From contig JBBTSG010000008.1 of assembly GCA_038064775.1 (NCBI GenBank), forward strand, positions 1-26,270: a stretch of DNA of 26,270 bases, read 5' to 3'. The DNA is from JBBTSG01 sp038064775 (GTDB lineage Bacteria > Patescibacteriota > Minisyncoccia > UBA6257 > GWB1-50-10). A program made the position numbers and the translations under genes. Positions 8,376-15,710 of this stretch are shown here, piece after piece. The notes below the pieces were generated by a model. That model saw only the letters and a program-made list of their open reading frames with translations, searched no databases and was not told where the DNA came from. Each line of letters starts with the position of its first letter. Within the stretch, counting starts at the first letter, position 1.

Positions 8376-9053
8376 ATGGTTATTCAGGATTGGACATCGT
8401 TAGTTGTTGGTTCGCTCCAGAATCTTTGGAGCGGCGCCATTATGGTTTTGGCGAATATAATCGGCGCGCTTGTTGTTTTGCTTATCGGCTTAATTGTCGC
8501 AAGCGGCATCGGCGCTTTAGTAGAGAGAATTTCAGATTTGTTAAAGATTGACAAAGCTTTGATGAAATTAGGCCTTGAGCCTTATTTCGAACGGGCGGGA
8601 ATGAAGATAAACAGCGGAAAGTTTTTAGGGAAACTCTTTTACTGGTTCTTCGTGATGGTTTTCCTTTTGGCCGCTTCTGATATTCTCGGCTTTTACTCCC
8701 TCTCGAATTTCTTGAGAGACGCTTTGCTTTATATTCCGAACGTGATTGTGGCGGTTTTGATAATGCTTGCCGCAGTCGTGATTGGAAATACGTTAAGGCA
8801 TCTTGTTAAGGCCTCGGTGAAAAGCGCTAAGCTTCACGCGTCTAATTTCTTGGGCGCGCTCACTTATTGGGCGATTGTGATTTTTGGATTCTTAACTGCC
8901 CTGTCACAGCTTGGCATTGCGGTTGCGATCATTAATTCACTGGTCACTGGATTTGTCGCAATGCTCGCGCTTGCCGGTGGTATTGCTTTCGGCGTAGGCG
9001 GAAAAGATTATGCCGCTTCACTCTTAGGAAAGCTTCGCGAACGAGTAGAGTAA
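8376..9053 (+). CDS. Small multi-spanning membrane protein with conserved TM-helix repeats (MscS-like membrane part)
   Basis: The 225-aa protein has about five hydrophobic helices (roughly 20-45, 84-105, 115-140, 160-180 and 185-210). Between the first two is an amphipathic stretch, LVERISDLLKIDKALMKLGL. The last helix ends in a Gly/Ala-rich segment, ALAGGIAFGVGGKDYAASLL, resembling the pore-lining region of small mechanosensitive channels and the conserved TM-helix repeat family. The soluble beta domain of full MscS is absent because the protein stops just after this helix. It may be a minimal channel or a structural membrane protein; a true channel function is not shown. It has its own promoter, no evident Shine-Dalgarno site, and a hairpin terminator after the stop. 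Confidence 0.7.
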   Translation: MVIQDWTSLVVGSLQNLWSGAIMVLANIIGALVVLLIGLIVASGIGALVERISDLLKIDKALMKLGLEPYFERAGMKINSGKFLGKLFYWFFVMVFLLAASDILGFYSLSNFLRDALLYIPNVIVAVLIMLAAVVIGNTLRHLVKASVKSAKLHASNFLGALTYWAIVIFGFLTALSQLGIAVAIINSLVTGFVAMLALAGGIAFGVGGKDYAASLLGKLRERVE

Positions 9054-9070
9054 ATTTCATTACGAAATTA

Positions 9071-9107
9071 CAAATCCGTCCCGATTAGAGGGGCGGATTT
9101 GCTTTTC
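9071..9107 (+). terminator. Hairpin terminator between the membrane gene and rplU
   Basis: A 12-bp stem (9071-9082 with 9090-9101, one G-T pair) encloses a 7-nt loop and is followed by CTTTTC. The T-run is weak, so partial readthrough into rplU is possible. A role as an rplU leader structure cannot be excluded. Confidence 0.6.
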
Positions 9108-9136
9108 AGGAAAGGTCATGTTAAATTTTATTAACT

Positions 9137-9445
9137 ATGTTTGCAATTATTGAAACAGGAGGTAAACAGTACAAGGTGACTGCCGGTGAAACTATCAAAA
9201 TAGAAAAATTAGCGGCTGATAAAGACAGCAAGGTTGTTTTTGATAAAGTGCTTTTAGTTGAGGATAGTGGAAAACTTACGTTTGGAGCGCCTTATATTAG
9301 TCACGCGAAAGTGACAGGGGATATTATTGAACAAAGTCGGACGCCGAAAAAAATCGTTTTTCGCTACCATTCAAAAACTCGTTACCGGAAATTCAAAACC
9401 CACCGTCAGCCGTTTACGGAAGTGAAAATTACGGATATAAAATAA
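9137..9445 (+). CDS. rplU: 50S ribosomal protein L21
   Basis: The 102-aa product starts MFAIIETGGKQYKVTAGE and carries the usual L21 ending with RYHSKTRYRKFKTHRQPFTEVKI. It binds 23S rRNA in the large ribosomal subunit. The length is standard for the family. A weak promoter can be drawn (TTGCTT at 9099-9104, TTAAAT at 9121-9126), which would give a very short leader; no Shine-Dalgarno motif is present. rpmA, which often follows rplU, is absent here: the next gene is the convergent recR, with a terminator in between. Confidence 0.95.
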   Translation: MFAIIETGGKQYKVTAGETIKIEKLAADKDSKVVFDKVLLVEDSGKLTFGAPYISHAKVTGDIIEQSRTPKKIVFRYHSKTRYRKFKTHRQPFTEVKITDIK

Positions 9446-9473
9446 AAAATGCTTCATGCCGGAAGCATTTTTT
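9444..9473. terminator. Bidirectional terminator between rplU and recR
   Basis: The stem TGCTTC/GAAGCA (9450-9455 with 9462-9467) is extended by six A-T pairs from an A-run at 9444-9449 and a T-run at 9468-9473. A T-run follows the stem on either strand, so it can end rplU on plus and recR on minus transcripts. Confidence 0.8.
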
Positions 9474-9494
9474 AGTTCGTGTTCGCTTTAATAA

Positions 9495-10094
9495 TTAGTT
9501 TCTCCGTTCTATAGCACTATTCAATGTTTCTTCGTCGGCAAACTCTATCTCGCCACCAGTGGGAATGCCACGGTTCAAACGAGTGATTTTTTCGGCAAGC
9601 CCTTTGAAATCTTCCCTGATTAACCCGGCTACAAAATCGCCAAAAGTGTTTGGATTCAAGGCGATCACAATTTCTTTTATCTTGCCGCCTAATTCTTTCT
9701 CAATTCTTATCTTTAAGCTTTTAAGACGAAGTTTTTGGCTCACCTCAAGAATGCCTCTTTCTGGCAATTCGCCAATCAAAAGATATTGACCTTTAAAGAG
9801 GCCGGTTTTCTCAAGCGCCAAGAGATCGGTTTCTTTTTCAATCACTGCTACTAAGGTTTTATCGCGAGCGGGATTGGCGCAAATATCACAGAGTTTTTCT
9901 GAAGCTTCTTTAAGAAAAAAACAGCGTTCGCAGCGGTCTAATTTTTTTAGCTCGGCAAAAGAATTTTCAAGATCGCGGAGAAAATTCTTATCCATGTTTA
10001 CAAGGTAAAACGCAAGGCGAGTAACAAGGCGCGGCCCTAACGCCGGCAATTTTGAAAAATTATCAATAAACTTTTTTATCGGCTCCGGAATCAT
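9495..10094 (-). CDS. recR: Recombination mediator protein RecR
   Basis: The 199-aa protein has the RecR layout. An N-terminal helix-hairpin-helix (KLPALGPRLVTRLAFYLV) is followed by a four-Cys zinc finger (CERC ... CDIC, about residues 54-72), a Toprim domain starting VAVIEKETDLLALE, and the C-terminal motif RLNRGIPTGGEIEFADEETL. RecR works with RecO/RecF to load RecA at gaps. The family's YHVL near the Toprim motif reads YLLI here, and NPT reads NPNTFGD, so the Toprim part is divergent. The start overlaps the dnaB stop by 4 bp (ATGA), placing it last in a cysS-dnaB-recR operon and suggesting translational coupling. Confidence 0.92.
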   Translation of the reverse strand: MIPEPIKKFIDNFSKLPALGPRLVTRLAFYLVNMDKNFLRDLENSFAELKKLDRCERCFFLKEASEKLCDICANPARDKTLVAVIEKETDLLALEKTGLFKGQYLLIGELPERGILEVSQKLRLKSLKIRIEKELGGKIKEIVIALNPNTFGDFVAGLIREDFKGLAEKITRLNRGIPTGGEIEFADEETLNSAIERRN

Positions 10095-11443
10095 ATTTCG
10101 TTTGACGAGTGTTGAGTGTCAATTTCGCGGAAGCTTACTTTCTCCGGATCAAATTTAAGTCGAACCGTTCCTAAGGGGCCGTTCCGGTGTTTAGCGATAA
10201 TAAGCTCGACCATGTTTTGTTCTTCTTCAGAAAGTTCAAGTCCGCCACGGTCTTTGCGGTAAAGCAACATTACAACGTCCGCGTCCTGTTCAAGAGAGCC
10301 GGATTCCCGAAGATCGGAAAGGCGGGGGATTTTTACTTCCCGTTTATCAACGTCGCGGGAAAGTTGGGAGACGGCAATTACCGGAATATTTAATTCGCGG
10401 GCAAGACCTTTTAATCCGCGTGAAATTTCCGTTACCTGCTGGACGATATTACTACTCTCTGTCCGTGGTTGAACAAGTTGGAGATAATCAACGATCAAAA
10501 GATCGAGACCTTGGTCGAGTTGGAGGCGGCGGGCCATTGATCGCATTTGCAAAACATTTGGCGACGGAGTGTCATCAATAAATAGATTTACATGAGATAA
10601 TTCGTCCAAAGCTTTTTGAACAAGAGAAAATTCCAGTTCGTCATTTAAGCGGCCGGTGCGCAACCGCCAAAGGGGAATTTGAGCTTGACTTGCGATAATC
10701 CGGTCAATTACCTGATCGCGGGACATTTCGATTGAAAAAATTCCGACTGATTTGCCGTTTAGCGCCACTTGTCGAGCCATGTCTAAAACCAAAGAGGTTT
10801 TACCGTAAGATGGCCGCGCGCCGATTATAATCAAGTCGGATTTTTGTAATCCAGAAAGAAGATTATCAACTTGTCGGAATTTAGTGGCCAAACCGCGGAG
10901 CGCGCCTTTTTCGCCTTGATGAAGTCGCTCAAGCCGTTCGTAAGCGAGCGGCAACTCTTCCTTGATATGAATAAATTTTTGGGGACGGGAATGTTCAGAA
11001 ATGCCAAAAATCTTTTGTTCAACTTGATCGAGAAGAGTTTCGAAGTCGTGCTGATCAAGAGCCTTTTCGTTTATTTCGGAAGAAGCAATAATCAATTCGC
11101 GGCGAACTTGATTTTCTTTCACTGTGCTTGCGTAATGATTGATATGAGCAGAAGTAGGAACAGCAGAAACAAGTTCGGTTAAATAATCGATTCCGCCAAT
11201 ATCTTTAATTTGTTTTCTGCCTTTTAATTTTTGGGAAACAGTCAGAATATCGATTGGTTCGCCTTTTTCAAAAAGTTCCATAATCGCGGCGTAAATTTTT
11301 TGATTAGCCGGCTTATAAAAATCAACCGATTTTAAAACATCCGCTACGTGGATAATCGCGGATTTATCAAGCATTAAAGCGCCCAAGACGGATGCCTCGG
11401 CTTCTAAATCCTGCGGCGGCAATTTCATTTTTGTTTTATCCAT
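10091..11443 (-). CDS. dnaB: Replicative DNA helicase DnaB
   Basis: The 450-aa product begins with the DnaB N-terminal domain (LPPQDLEAEASVLGALMLD). Its RecA-like motor has Walker A GARPSYGKTSL, Walker B LLIVDYLQL, and the ISRGLKGLARELNIPVIAVSQLSR region. It is the hexameric helicase at the replication fork. Length is normal. Two starts are possible. The ATG at 11443 overlaps cysS by 19 bp. The ATG at 11428 (residue 6) would give an ATGA overlap with the cysS TGA, the same junction type seen between dnaB and recR, and would start MKLPPQDLEAE, close to many homologues. I list the longer form but the shorter one is at least as plausible. Confidence 0.95.
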   Translation of the reverse strand: MDKTKMKLPPQDLEAEASVLGALMLDKSAIIHVADVLKSVDFYKPANQKIYAAIMELFEKGEPIDILTVSQKLKGRKQIKDIGGIDYLTELVSAVPTSAHINHYASTVKENQVRRELIIASSEINEKALDQHDFETLLDQVEQKIFGISEHSRPQKFIHIKEELPLAYERLERLHQGEKGALRGLATKFRQVDNLLSGLQKSDLIIIGARPSYGKTSLVLDMARQVALNGKSVGIFSIEMSRDQVIDRIIASQAQIPLWRLRTGRLNDELEFSLVQKALDELSHVNLFIDDTPSPNVLQMRSMARRLQLDQGLDLLIVDYLQLVQPRTESSNIVQQVTEISRGLKGLARELNIPVIAVSQLSRDVDKREVKIPRLSDLRESGSLEQDADVVMLLYRKDRGGLELSEEEQNMVELIIAKHRNGPLGTVRLKFDPEKVSFREIDTQHSSNEI

Positions 11444-12816
11444 GGTCCGAGTGGCGTGTCTTCTGTTTCATATCCTAACACTCGGATTTTTTTTCTCAAG
11501 TCGTCGGATTGTATAAACTGTTTATTAACTCTTAATAACTCACGTTTTTGAGCAAGAATCGCAACCGCGCGGGGGATTTTCGGGATTTTTATTTTTAATC
11601 CGAGTATTTTAAACGTTTCGATAATGTGATTTGCTAGCATTTTCGTCTCTACTGTGTTTATTTGCCATATTTTTGGCTGAATTTTTGTAATAAGCCCGAA
11701 AAGATGGCCGAGAGCAAGAGGGGTATTAAAGTCGTCGTTTAAAGCCGCATAAAATTTATTGTCGAATTCCTTTAGGTCTATTGTGAGATCTGATTTGGGG
11801 AGATTTTTATTCCCTTTTACGTTGCTTACAAAACCAGCTTTAGCAACAAAATCTTCAACAGTTTTAAAAGCAGTGGTCGCTTCTTCGGCGAGCGCCCAGG
11901 AAAAACTTAGAGGGGAGCGGTAATGATGACTAAGAACAATCCAGCGCATCACGTCGGCCGAATATTTTTTTAGAAAATCGTCGATAGTAATAAAATTTCC
12001 AAGCGACTTTGACATTTTTCTTCCCTCGATTGATAGCGAGCCGGCGTGCATCCATATTTGCACGAACGGTTTTTTGCCTGAGGCGGCTTCTTGTTGGGCG
12101 ATTTCCGCTTCGTGATGGGGGAATTTCAAATCAACCGCGCCGCCGTGAATGTCGTATTGCGGCCCGAAAAATTTTTCGGTTATAGCAGTATCTTCTATGT
12201 GCCAGCCGGGACGGCCACGGCCGAGCGAGGAATTCCAAGCTGGTTCGTCGTTCGTTTTCTGGAACTTCCAAAGCGCAAAATCGCCCTTATTTTTTTTTCT
12301 CACATTTTCGTCAATTCTCGAAACAGAATCTTCGGCCTCTAACGCCGTTCTTTTTGAAAGTTTTCCATAATCGTCAAATTTTGAGATATCAAAATAATAG
12401 CCGTCGCCGATAATTTCATAAGCGAATCCTTTCTTTTTCAGAGTTTTAACTTGTTGCTCAATCTCTTTTATAAAGTCGCTTGCCCGCGCGTATTTTGTGA
12501 CTGACATTACGCCAAGCGCTTTCATATTCCGGTAATAATCTTTTTCAAAAACTTTTGCGAATGCGAGCGGTTTCTTTTTTTCCGCGCGTGCGCGATCGAT
12601 GATTTTGTCGTCGATATTTGTGATGTTTTGGAGATAAAAAACTTTATGACCGAGCGAACGAAGATAGCGGACAAAAATATCAAAAACAAGAAAAGTACGA
12701 GCGTGGCCGATATGGGATTTATCATAAACCGTGGGACCACAGACAAAAAGCTTAATTTTTTTCTCCTGTTTTGGTAGATCTATTTTTCCCCCCGAAAGCG
12801 TGTCGTAAAGGCGCAT
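11425..12816 (-). CDS. cysS: Cysteinyl-tRNA synthetase
   Basis: The 463-aa class I synthetase charges tRNA-Cys. It shows the HIGH signature (KSHIGHARTF, near residue 36), GRKMSKSLGNFIT as the KMSKS loop, and the zinc-site region. Three expected zinc ligands are seen: Cys in LFVCGPTVYD, and His and Glu in FPHHEAEIAQ. The fourth position, usually Cys in GWHIECSA, is Asp here (GWHIEDTA). It is the first gene of the cysS-dnaB-recR operon. The promoter places the predicted transcription start at or very near the ATG, so the mRNA is probably leaderless. Confidence 0.95.
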   Translation of the reverse strand: MRLYDTLSGGKIDLPKQEKKIKLFVCGPTVYDKSHIGHARTFLVFDIFVRYLRSLGHKVFYLQNITNIDDKIIDRARAEKKKPLAFAKVFEKDYYRNMKALGVMSVTKYARASDFIKEIEQQVKTLKKKGFAYEIIGDGYYFDISKFDDYGKLSKRTALEAEDSVSRIDENVRKKNKGDFALWKFQKTNDEPAWNSSLGRGRPGWHIEDTAITEKFFGPQYDIHGGAVDLKFPHHEAEIAQQEAASGKKPFVQIWMHAGSLSIEGRKMSKSLGNFITIDDFLKKYSADVMRWIVLSHHYRSPLSFSWALAEEATTAFKTVEDFVAKAGFVSNVKGNKNLPKSDLTIDLKEFDNKFYAALNDDFNTPLALGHLFGLITKIQPKIWQINTVETKMLANHIIETFKILGLKIKIPKIPRAVAILAQKRELLRVNKQFIQSDDLRKKIRVLGYETEDTPLGPWIKQK

Positions 12817-12822
12817 GCCATT

Positions 12823-12851
12823 ATTCTATAAATTTATAAGCCAAGGCGCAA
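12823..12851 (-). promoter_or_regulatory. Promoter of cysS, predicted leaderless start
   Basis: On the minus strand TTGCGC (12846-12851) and TAGAAT (12823-12828) are 17 bp apart. Only 6 nt separate the -10 box from the ATG at 12816, so transcription should begin at or next to the start codon. Confidence 0.55.
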
Positions 12852-12875
12852 TAAATTTATTAAGAATTAATGAGC

Positions 12876-12895
12876 ACCCCGCCGTTTGGCGGGGT
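12876..12895 (-). terminator. GC-rich hairpin terminator after the CorA-like gene
   Basis: An 8-bp perfect stem (ACCCCGCC / GGCGGGGT) with a 4-nt loop lies 13 nt beyond the stop of the CorA-like gene on the minus strand. The following minus-strand sequence is only moderately T-rich, while the plus side has a T-rich run. It also insulates the cysS promoter. Confidence 0.65.
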
Positions 12896-12908
12896 AAAGT
12901 TTTTCTTT

Positions 12909-13817
12909 TTAAAACCACCCCTTTTTTCGTAAGAATACGCCGATACCAATTACAACCAAAGTCACTATGCTAAAAAGTAGCCAGAAATTTTCCGGAGTGC
13001 GGATCAAGGTTCGATCAATGTGCGGTTGAAGAGAGATAGTCGCAAAAAGCATTAAAGGAAAAGTAAGAACAACCAAAACAGAAAAAGTGCGGATTACTTC
13101 GGAAGTTTTAAATTGGAAAATTTGGGATATTGTGTCGCTGTAAGATTCAATCGTCGCTCTCAAATTTTCAAGTAAGTAGTGAACTTTTAGAAAATCGCCG
13201 AAGAGGTCGGTAAAGTAAATTTTCGCTTCTTTATTCCAAATATTCGAACCGCTATCAATCAAAGATTCGAGGGTGGTTTTTTGGGCGACGGCAATCATTG
13301 AGAAATCTAGCAAGTCGCGCTTAATATAAGACATTTCTTCTAGGAGTTTTTGATTGGTGTGCCGGAAAAGATCATCGCCAACGAATTGAACCTTTCTTTC
13401 GATATGCTTCAATTGGCGCATTGAAAACTCATTAATTTCTTCCAGCAGATAATAAATTATTTGAGCTGTGGTTTTAATATCATCACCTCGGAATTTTTTG
13501 CCGAGATCTCTTTCAAATTGGACAACCGGCTCAAGCGTTTCATAAGTACTCGTAATTACCGTGGTTTTGCTCGCAATAATATCAATTTCTACCCGGCGGG
13601 AAGCCCGGTTTTCCACGTTGTAAATCGGCAGGTGATAAACGAGAAAAATATAATCGCCGTGGTTTTCGATACGGCTACGGTCGGAAGGCCGAAGCAATTC
13701 GTCGAGAATAATCGGATGAATTGTTGATTCATTCCGCAAATTTTTAATGTCTTTCTCGCGCGGATTTACAAAACTAAGCCACCGCAGATTCTTATTAATG
13801 TTTATTTGGTTTGTCAT
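12909..13817 (-). CDS. CorA-like membrane protein lacking the GMN motif
   Basis: The 302-aa protein has the CorA fold pattern: an N-terminal soluble domain (WLSFVNPREKDIKNL ... HPIILDELLRPSDRSRIE, then DYIFLVYHLP), a long helical region (about 130-235) and two C-terminal membrane helices (about 243-262 and 274-294) ending in RKKGWF. CorA proteins are pentameric Mg2+ channels whose pore mouth carries GMN right after the first helix. Here that place reads FATISLQPHID, so GMN is absent. The protein may carry another ion or have lost transport. It follows the surface-protein gene by 6 nt on the same strand and probably shares its transcript. The family call is firm; the Mg2+ role is doubtful. Confidence 0.85.
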   Translation of the reverse strand: MTNQININKNLRWLSFVNPREKDIKNLRNESTIHPIILDELLRPSDRSRIENHGDYIFLVYHLPIYNVENRASRRVEIDIIASKTTVITSTYETLEPVVQFERDLGKKFRGDDIKTTAQIIYYLLEEINEFSMRQLKHIERKVQFVGDDLFRHTNQKLLEEMSYIKRDLLDFSMIAVAQKTTLESLIDSGSNIWNKEAKIYFTDLFGDFLKVHYLLENLRATIESYSDTISQIFQFKTSEVIRTFSVLVVLTFPLMLFATISLQPHIDRTLIRTPENFWLLFSIVTLVVIGIGVFLRKKGWF

Positions 13818-13823
13818 ATGCTT

Positions 13824-15110
13824 TTACTTGCTCCAGTTCAAAATAATATTGTTTATTTCAGGTGAGTATCTTGAGAGCAGATCGCTTACGAGAAAAACTT
13901 TATAGCGTAAGTAGCGGACGTTATTAACCCACGTTCGGTCGCTGCCGCCAATATTAATTACTTGGTTAGAGCCGGAACAGCTGCCGCCAAAGTATGCAGT
14001 GCTACTATGGTCAGGGCCGTAGTAATTCCATGGCCCCGCCGAATTATTTGAAACGGCAATTTGGAATTTCACGCAAGTGCCGGTTGGTTGAGTCCCTTTC
14101 CAAATTATACCGTTTAAGATTGCGCCGTTTTTTTGTTGCGTGTCGAAAATCGACGATTCAAGAAGGCCAGTAGTTGAGGTGGGCGACCATGTTGTTCTTA
14201 CTTGATATTGGCTTTTTACGCAATTATCGGAAGTATCATGGCAATTAAAACTTATCCAACCAACAGTGTCGTTCCAAGCCCAGCCGCTAAACACACCGTC
14301 TTCATTTTGACTGATTTGAACTTTATAGTTTGATATCGGGCATTGATTTGAACCGCCGTAAGAACTTTCGTCGCAATTAAAACTTACCCAGCCAATTTTA
14401 TCGTTCCAAGCGAAACCGCTTAAAATTCCATTACCGAGACCGAGAGGGCAAGTGCCGTCAGAATTATGCGGTCCCGATCCGTTGCAGATGCCGTAATTTG
14501 AAACACCGCAAACATTGCCGTTTCTTGTGGTCGCGCAGTCAAGCGACAAATCGCCGTTTGAAGAACTGGCGTAACCGCTAATTTTCGTGTCTTGGACCAT
14601 AACAGAGAGAGTGTTGTAGAAATCAAACCAGCCAACAGTGTCATTCCAAGCCCAAAATTGCAGAGTATTATTGCTAATGTTGGTTTGTGAAGGAGGAGGT
14701 GGTGGCGGCGAGATTAGATTAAAGGTGGCAGTTACCGACATATCACCGAGTATTGTAACTGTGCAATTTGCGGCGCCGGCGCAATCATCGGACCAACCGG
14801 CGAAGACGGAGTCGCTGTCCGCAACGGCGGTGAGCGTAACTTCTACGTCTACACCAAAATTTGCCGAATCTTGGACGCATGAACCGGGGCAGATAATTCC
14901 AGCGGGACTGCTTGTGACAGAACCAGTGCCATTACCAAATTTAGAAACATTAAGATTATATTGAGTGCTTCCGCCTGAGCCGCAGCCTTCTGGTAAGTTG
15001 TCACAAGGAACCGCTTGTGTGCGTGAAGGATTATAAAGAATGAGAAAAACCGCGAGAATCAAGACAATCGCGATAATAATCCAGAAAATTATTTTCCCGA
15101 CTTTAGCCAT
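13824..15110 (-). CDS. Membrane-anchored, Cys-rich surface protein with W-rich repeats
   Basis: The 428-aa protein has an N-terminal membrane anchor (about residues 7-26), so the rest faces outward. Residues ~50-135 resemble an InlB-type bacterial repeat domain (NLNVSKFGNGTGSVTSSPAG ... VFAGWSDDCAG ... MSVTATFN). A run of six prolines follows. Three copies of a W-rich motif come next: FWAWNDTVGWFDF (near 150), GFAWNDKIGWVSFNC (near 230) and GWAWNDTVGWISFNC (near 273). These repeats are typical of CPR surface proteins. A further beta domain closes the protein. Many Cys residues lie in the exported part and may form disulfides. Function is unknown; adhesion is a reasonable guess. An extended -10 box leaves no leader before the ATG. 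Confidence 0.8.
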   Translation of the reverse strand: MAKVGKIIFWIIIAIVLILAVFLILYNPSRTQAVPCDNLPEGCGSGGSTQYNLNVSKFGNGTGSVTSSPAGIICPGSCVQDSANFGVDVEVTLTAVADSDSVFAGWSDDCAGAANCTVTILGDMSVTATFNLISPPPPPPSQTNISNNTLQFWAWNDTVGWFDFYNTLSVMVQDTKISGYASSSNGDLSLDCATTRNGNVCGVSNYGICNGSGPHNSDGTCPLGLGNGILSGFAWNDKIGWVSFNCDESSYGGSNQCPISNYKVQISQNEDGVFSGWAWNDTVGWISFNCHDTSDNCVKSQYQVRTTWSPTSTTGLLESSIFDTQQKNGAILNGIIWKGTQPTGTCVKFQIAVSNNSAGPWNYYGPDHSSTAYFGGSCSGSNQVINIGGSDRTWVNNVRYLRYKVFLVSDLLSRYSPEINNIILNWSK

Positions 15111-15116
15111 AGTAAA

Positions 15117-15125
15117 ATTATAACA
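15117..15125 (-). promoter_or_regulatory. Extended -10 promoter giving a leaderless transcript
   Basis: The minus strand reads TGTTATAAT (15125-15117), an extended -10 box, then TTTACT and the ATG at 15110. With a start site about 7 nt after the -10, the transcript begins on the ATG. No convincing -35 box is visible, as expected for an extended -10 promoter. Confidence 0.6.
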
Positions 15126-15170
15126 GATTTTTCTAGCTCGTTCCGACCTTTAAAATGAGTTTTTCGGATT

Positions 15171-15179
15171 TGATATAAT
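15171..15179 (+). promoter_or_regulatory. Extended -10 promoter for the 15192-20049 operon
   Basis: TGATATAAT at 15171-15179 is an extended -10 box with a perfect TATAAT. The ATG is 12 nt downstream, so the leader would be about 6 nt and cannot hold a normal ribosome binding site. It is back-to-back with the divergent promoter at 15117-15125. Confidence 0.6.
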
Positions 15180-15191
15180 TACTAGATAAGA

Positions 15192-15704
15192 ATGACAAGC
15201 AAGCAAATTTACACCCTCATTGTTTTAGTAGTGGTTGTCACTTTGATTATAATTTTTGGTCGGGTTAATGAACGGCGAGCAAACGAAGACGGTTTTAACA
15301 CTCAAAATAATAATCCTGCGTCCGTTGGTGTTAATACAATTCCAAAAGGTTATTCGCCAAACGTGCCAATTAATGCCGAGCCGACAAAACCAAAAACAGA
15401 AATGGCGGTAGTCAGCGCAAACGGCAGTCCGAATTCAAAATTTAATACTTACGCGATTACTGCAAGCGTGAGCGGTTATTCACCGAACACGTTAACCGTT
15501 AAAAAAGGGGATATCATTGAAATTAATTTTAATTCGGTTGGAGGAGATTATGATTTGTTTTCGGAAAGCGCCGGTTTTTATGTGAACAACGTTACAAAGA
15601 ACATAAGCTTTACCGCTTCAACTGCTGGCACTTTTATTTTCGAATGCCGTAATTCATGTCCGCCAGCCGGCAAAATTAAAGGATCGTTTATTGTTAAACC
15701 TTAA
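15192..15704 (+). CDS. Membrane-anchored cupredoxin-like protein with incomplete metal site
   Basis: The 170-aa protein has one N-terminal membrane helix (about 6-22) and a ~50-residue linker. A C-terminal cupredoxin-like beta sandwich of about 90 residues follows (SGYSPNTLTVKKGDIIEINF ... FTASTAGTFIFECRNSC). In copper-binding members the loop before the last strand holds Cys, His and Met, and an earlier strand holds a His. Here a C-x3-C (CRNSC) is present as in CuA sites, but no His occurs anywhere in the domain and the Met position is not conserved. It may bind a metal differently or be structural, with a disulfide. It is first in a three-gene operon, 6 nt from the next gene. Confidence 0.7.
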   Translation: MTSKQIYTLIVLVVVVTLIIIFGRVNERRANEDGFNTQNNNPASVGVNTIPKGYSPNVPINAEPTKPKTEMAVVSANGSPNSKFNTYAITASVSGYSPNTLTVKKGDIIEINFNSVGGDYDLFSESAGFYVNNVTKNISFTASTAGTFIFECRNSCPPAGKIKGSFIVKP

Positions 15705-15710
15705 ATAAAA

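Noticed and set aside
8376..9053. Full MscS mechanosensitive channel
   Set aside because: The protein ends after the Gly/Ala-rich helix and lacks the MscS beta domain, so only the membrane part is supported.
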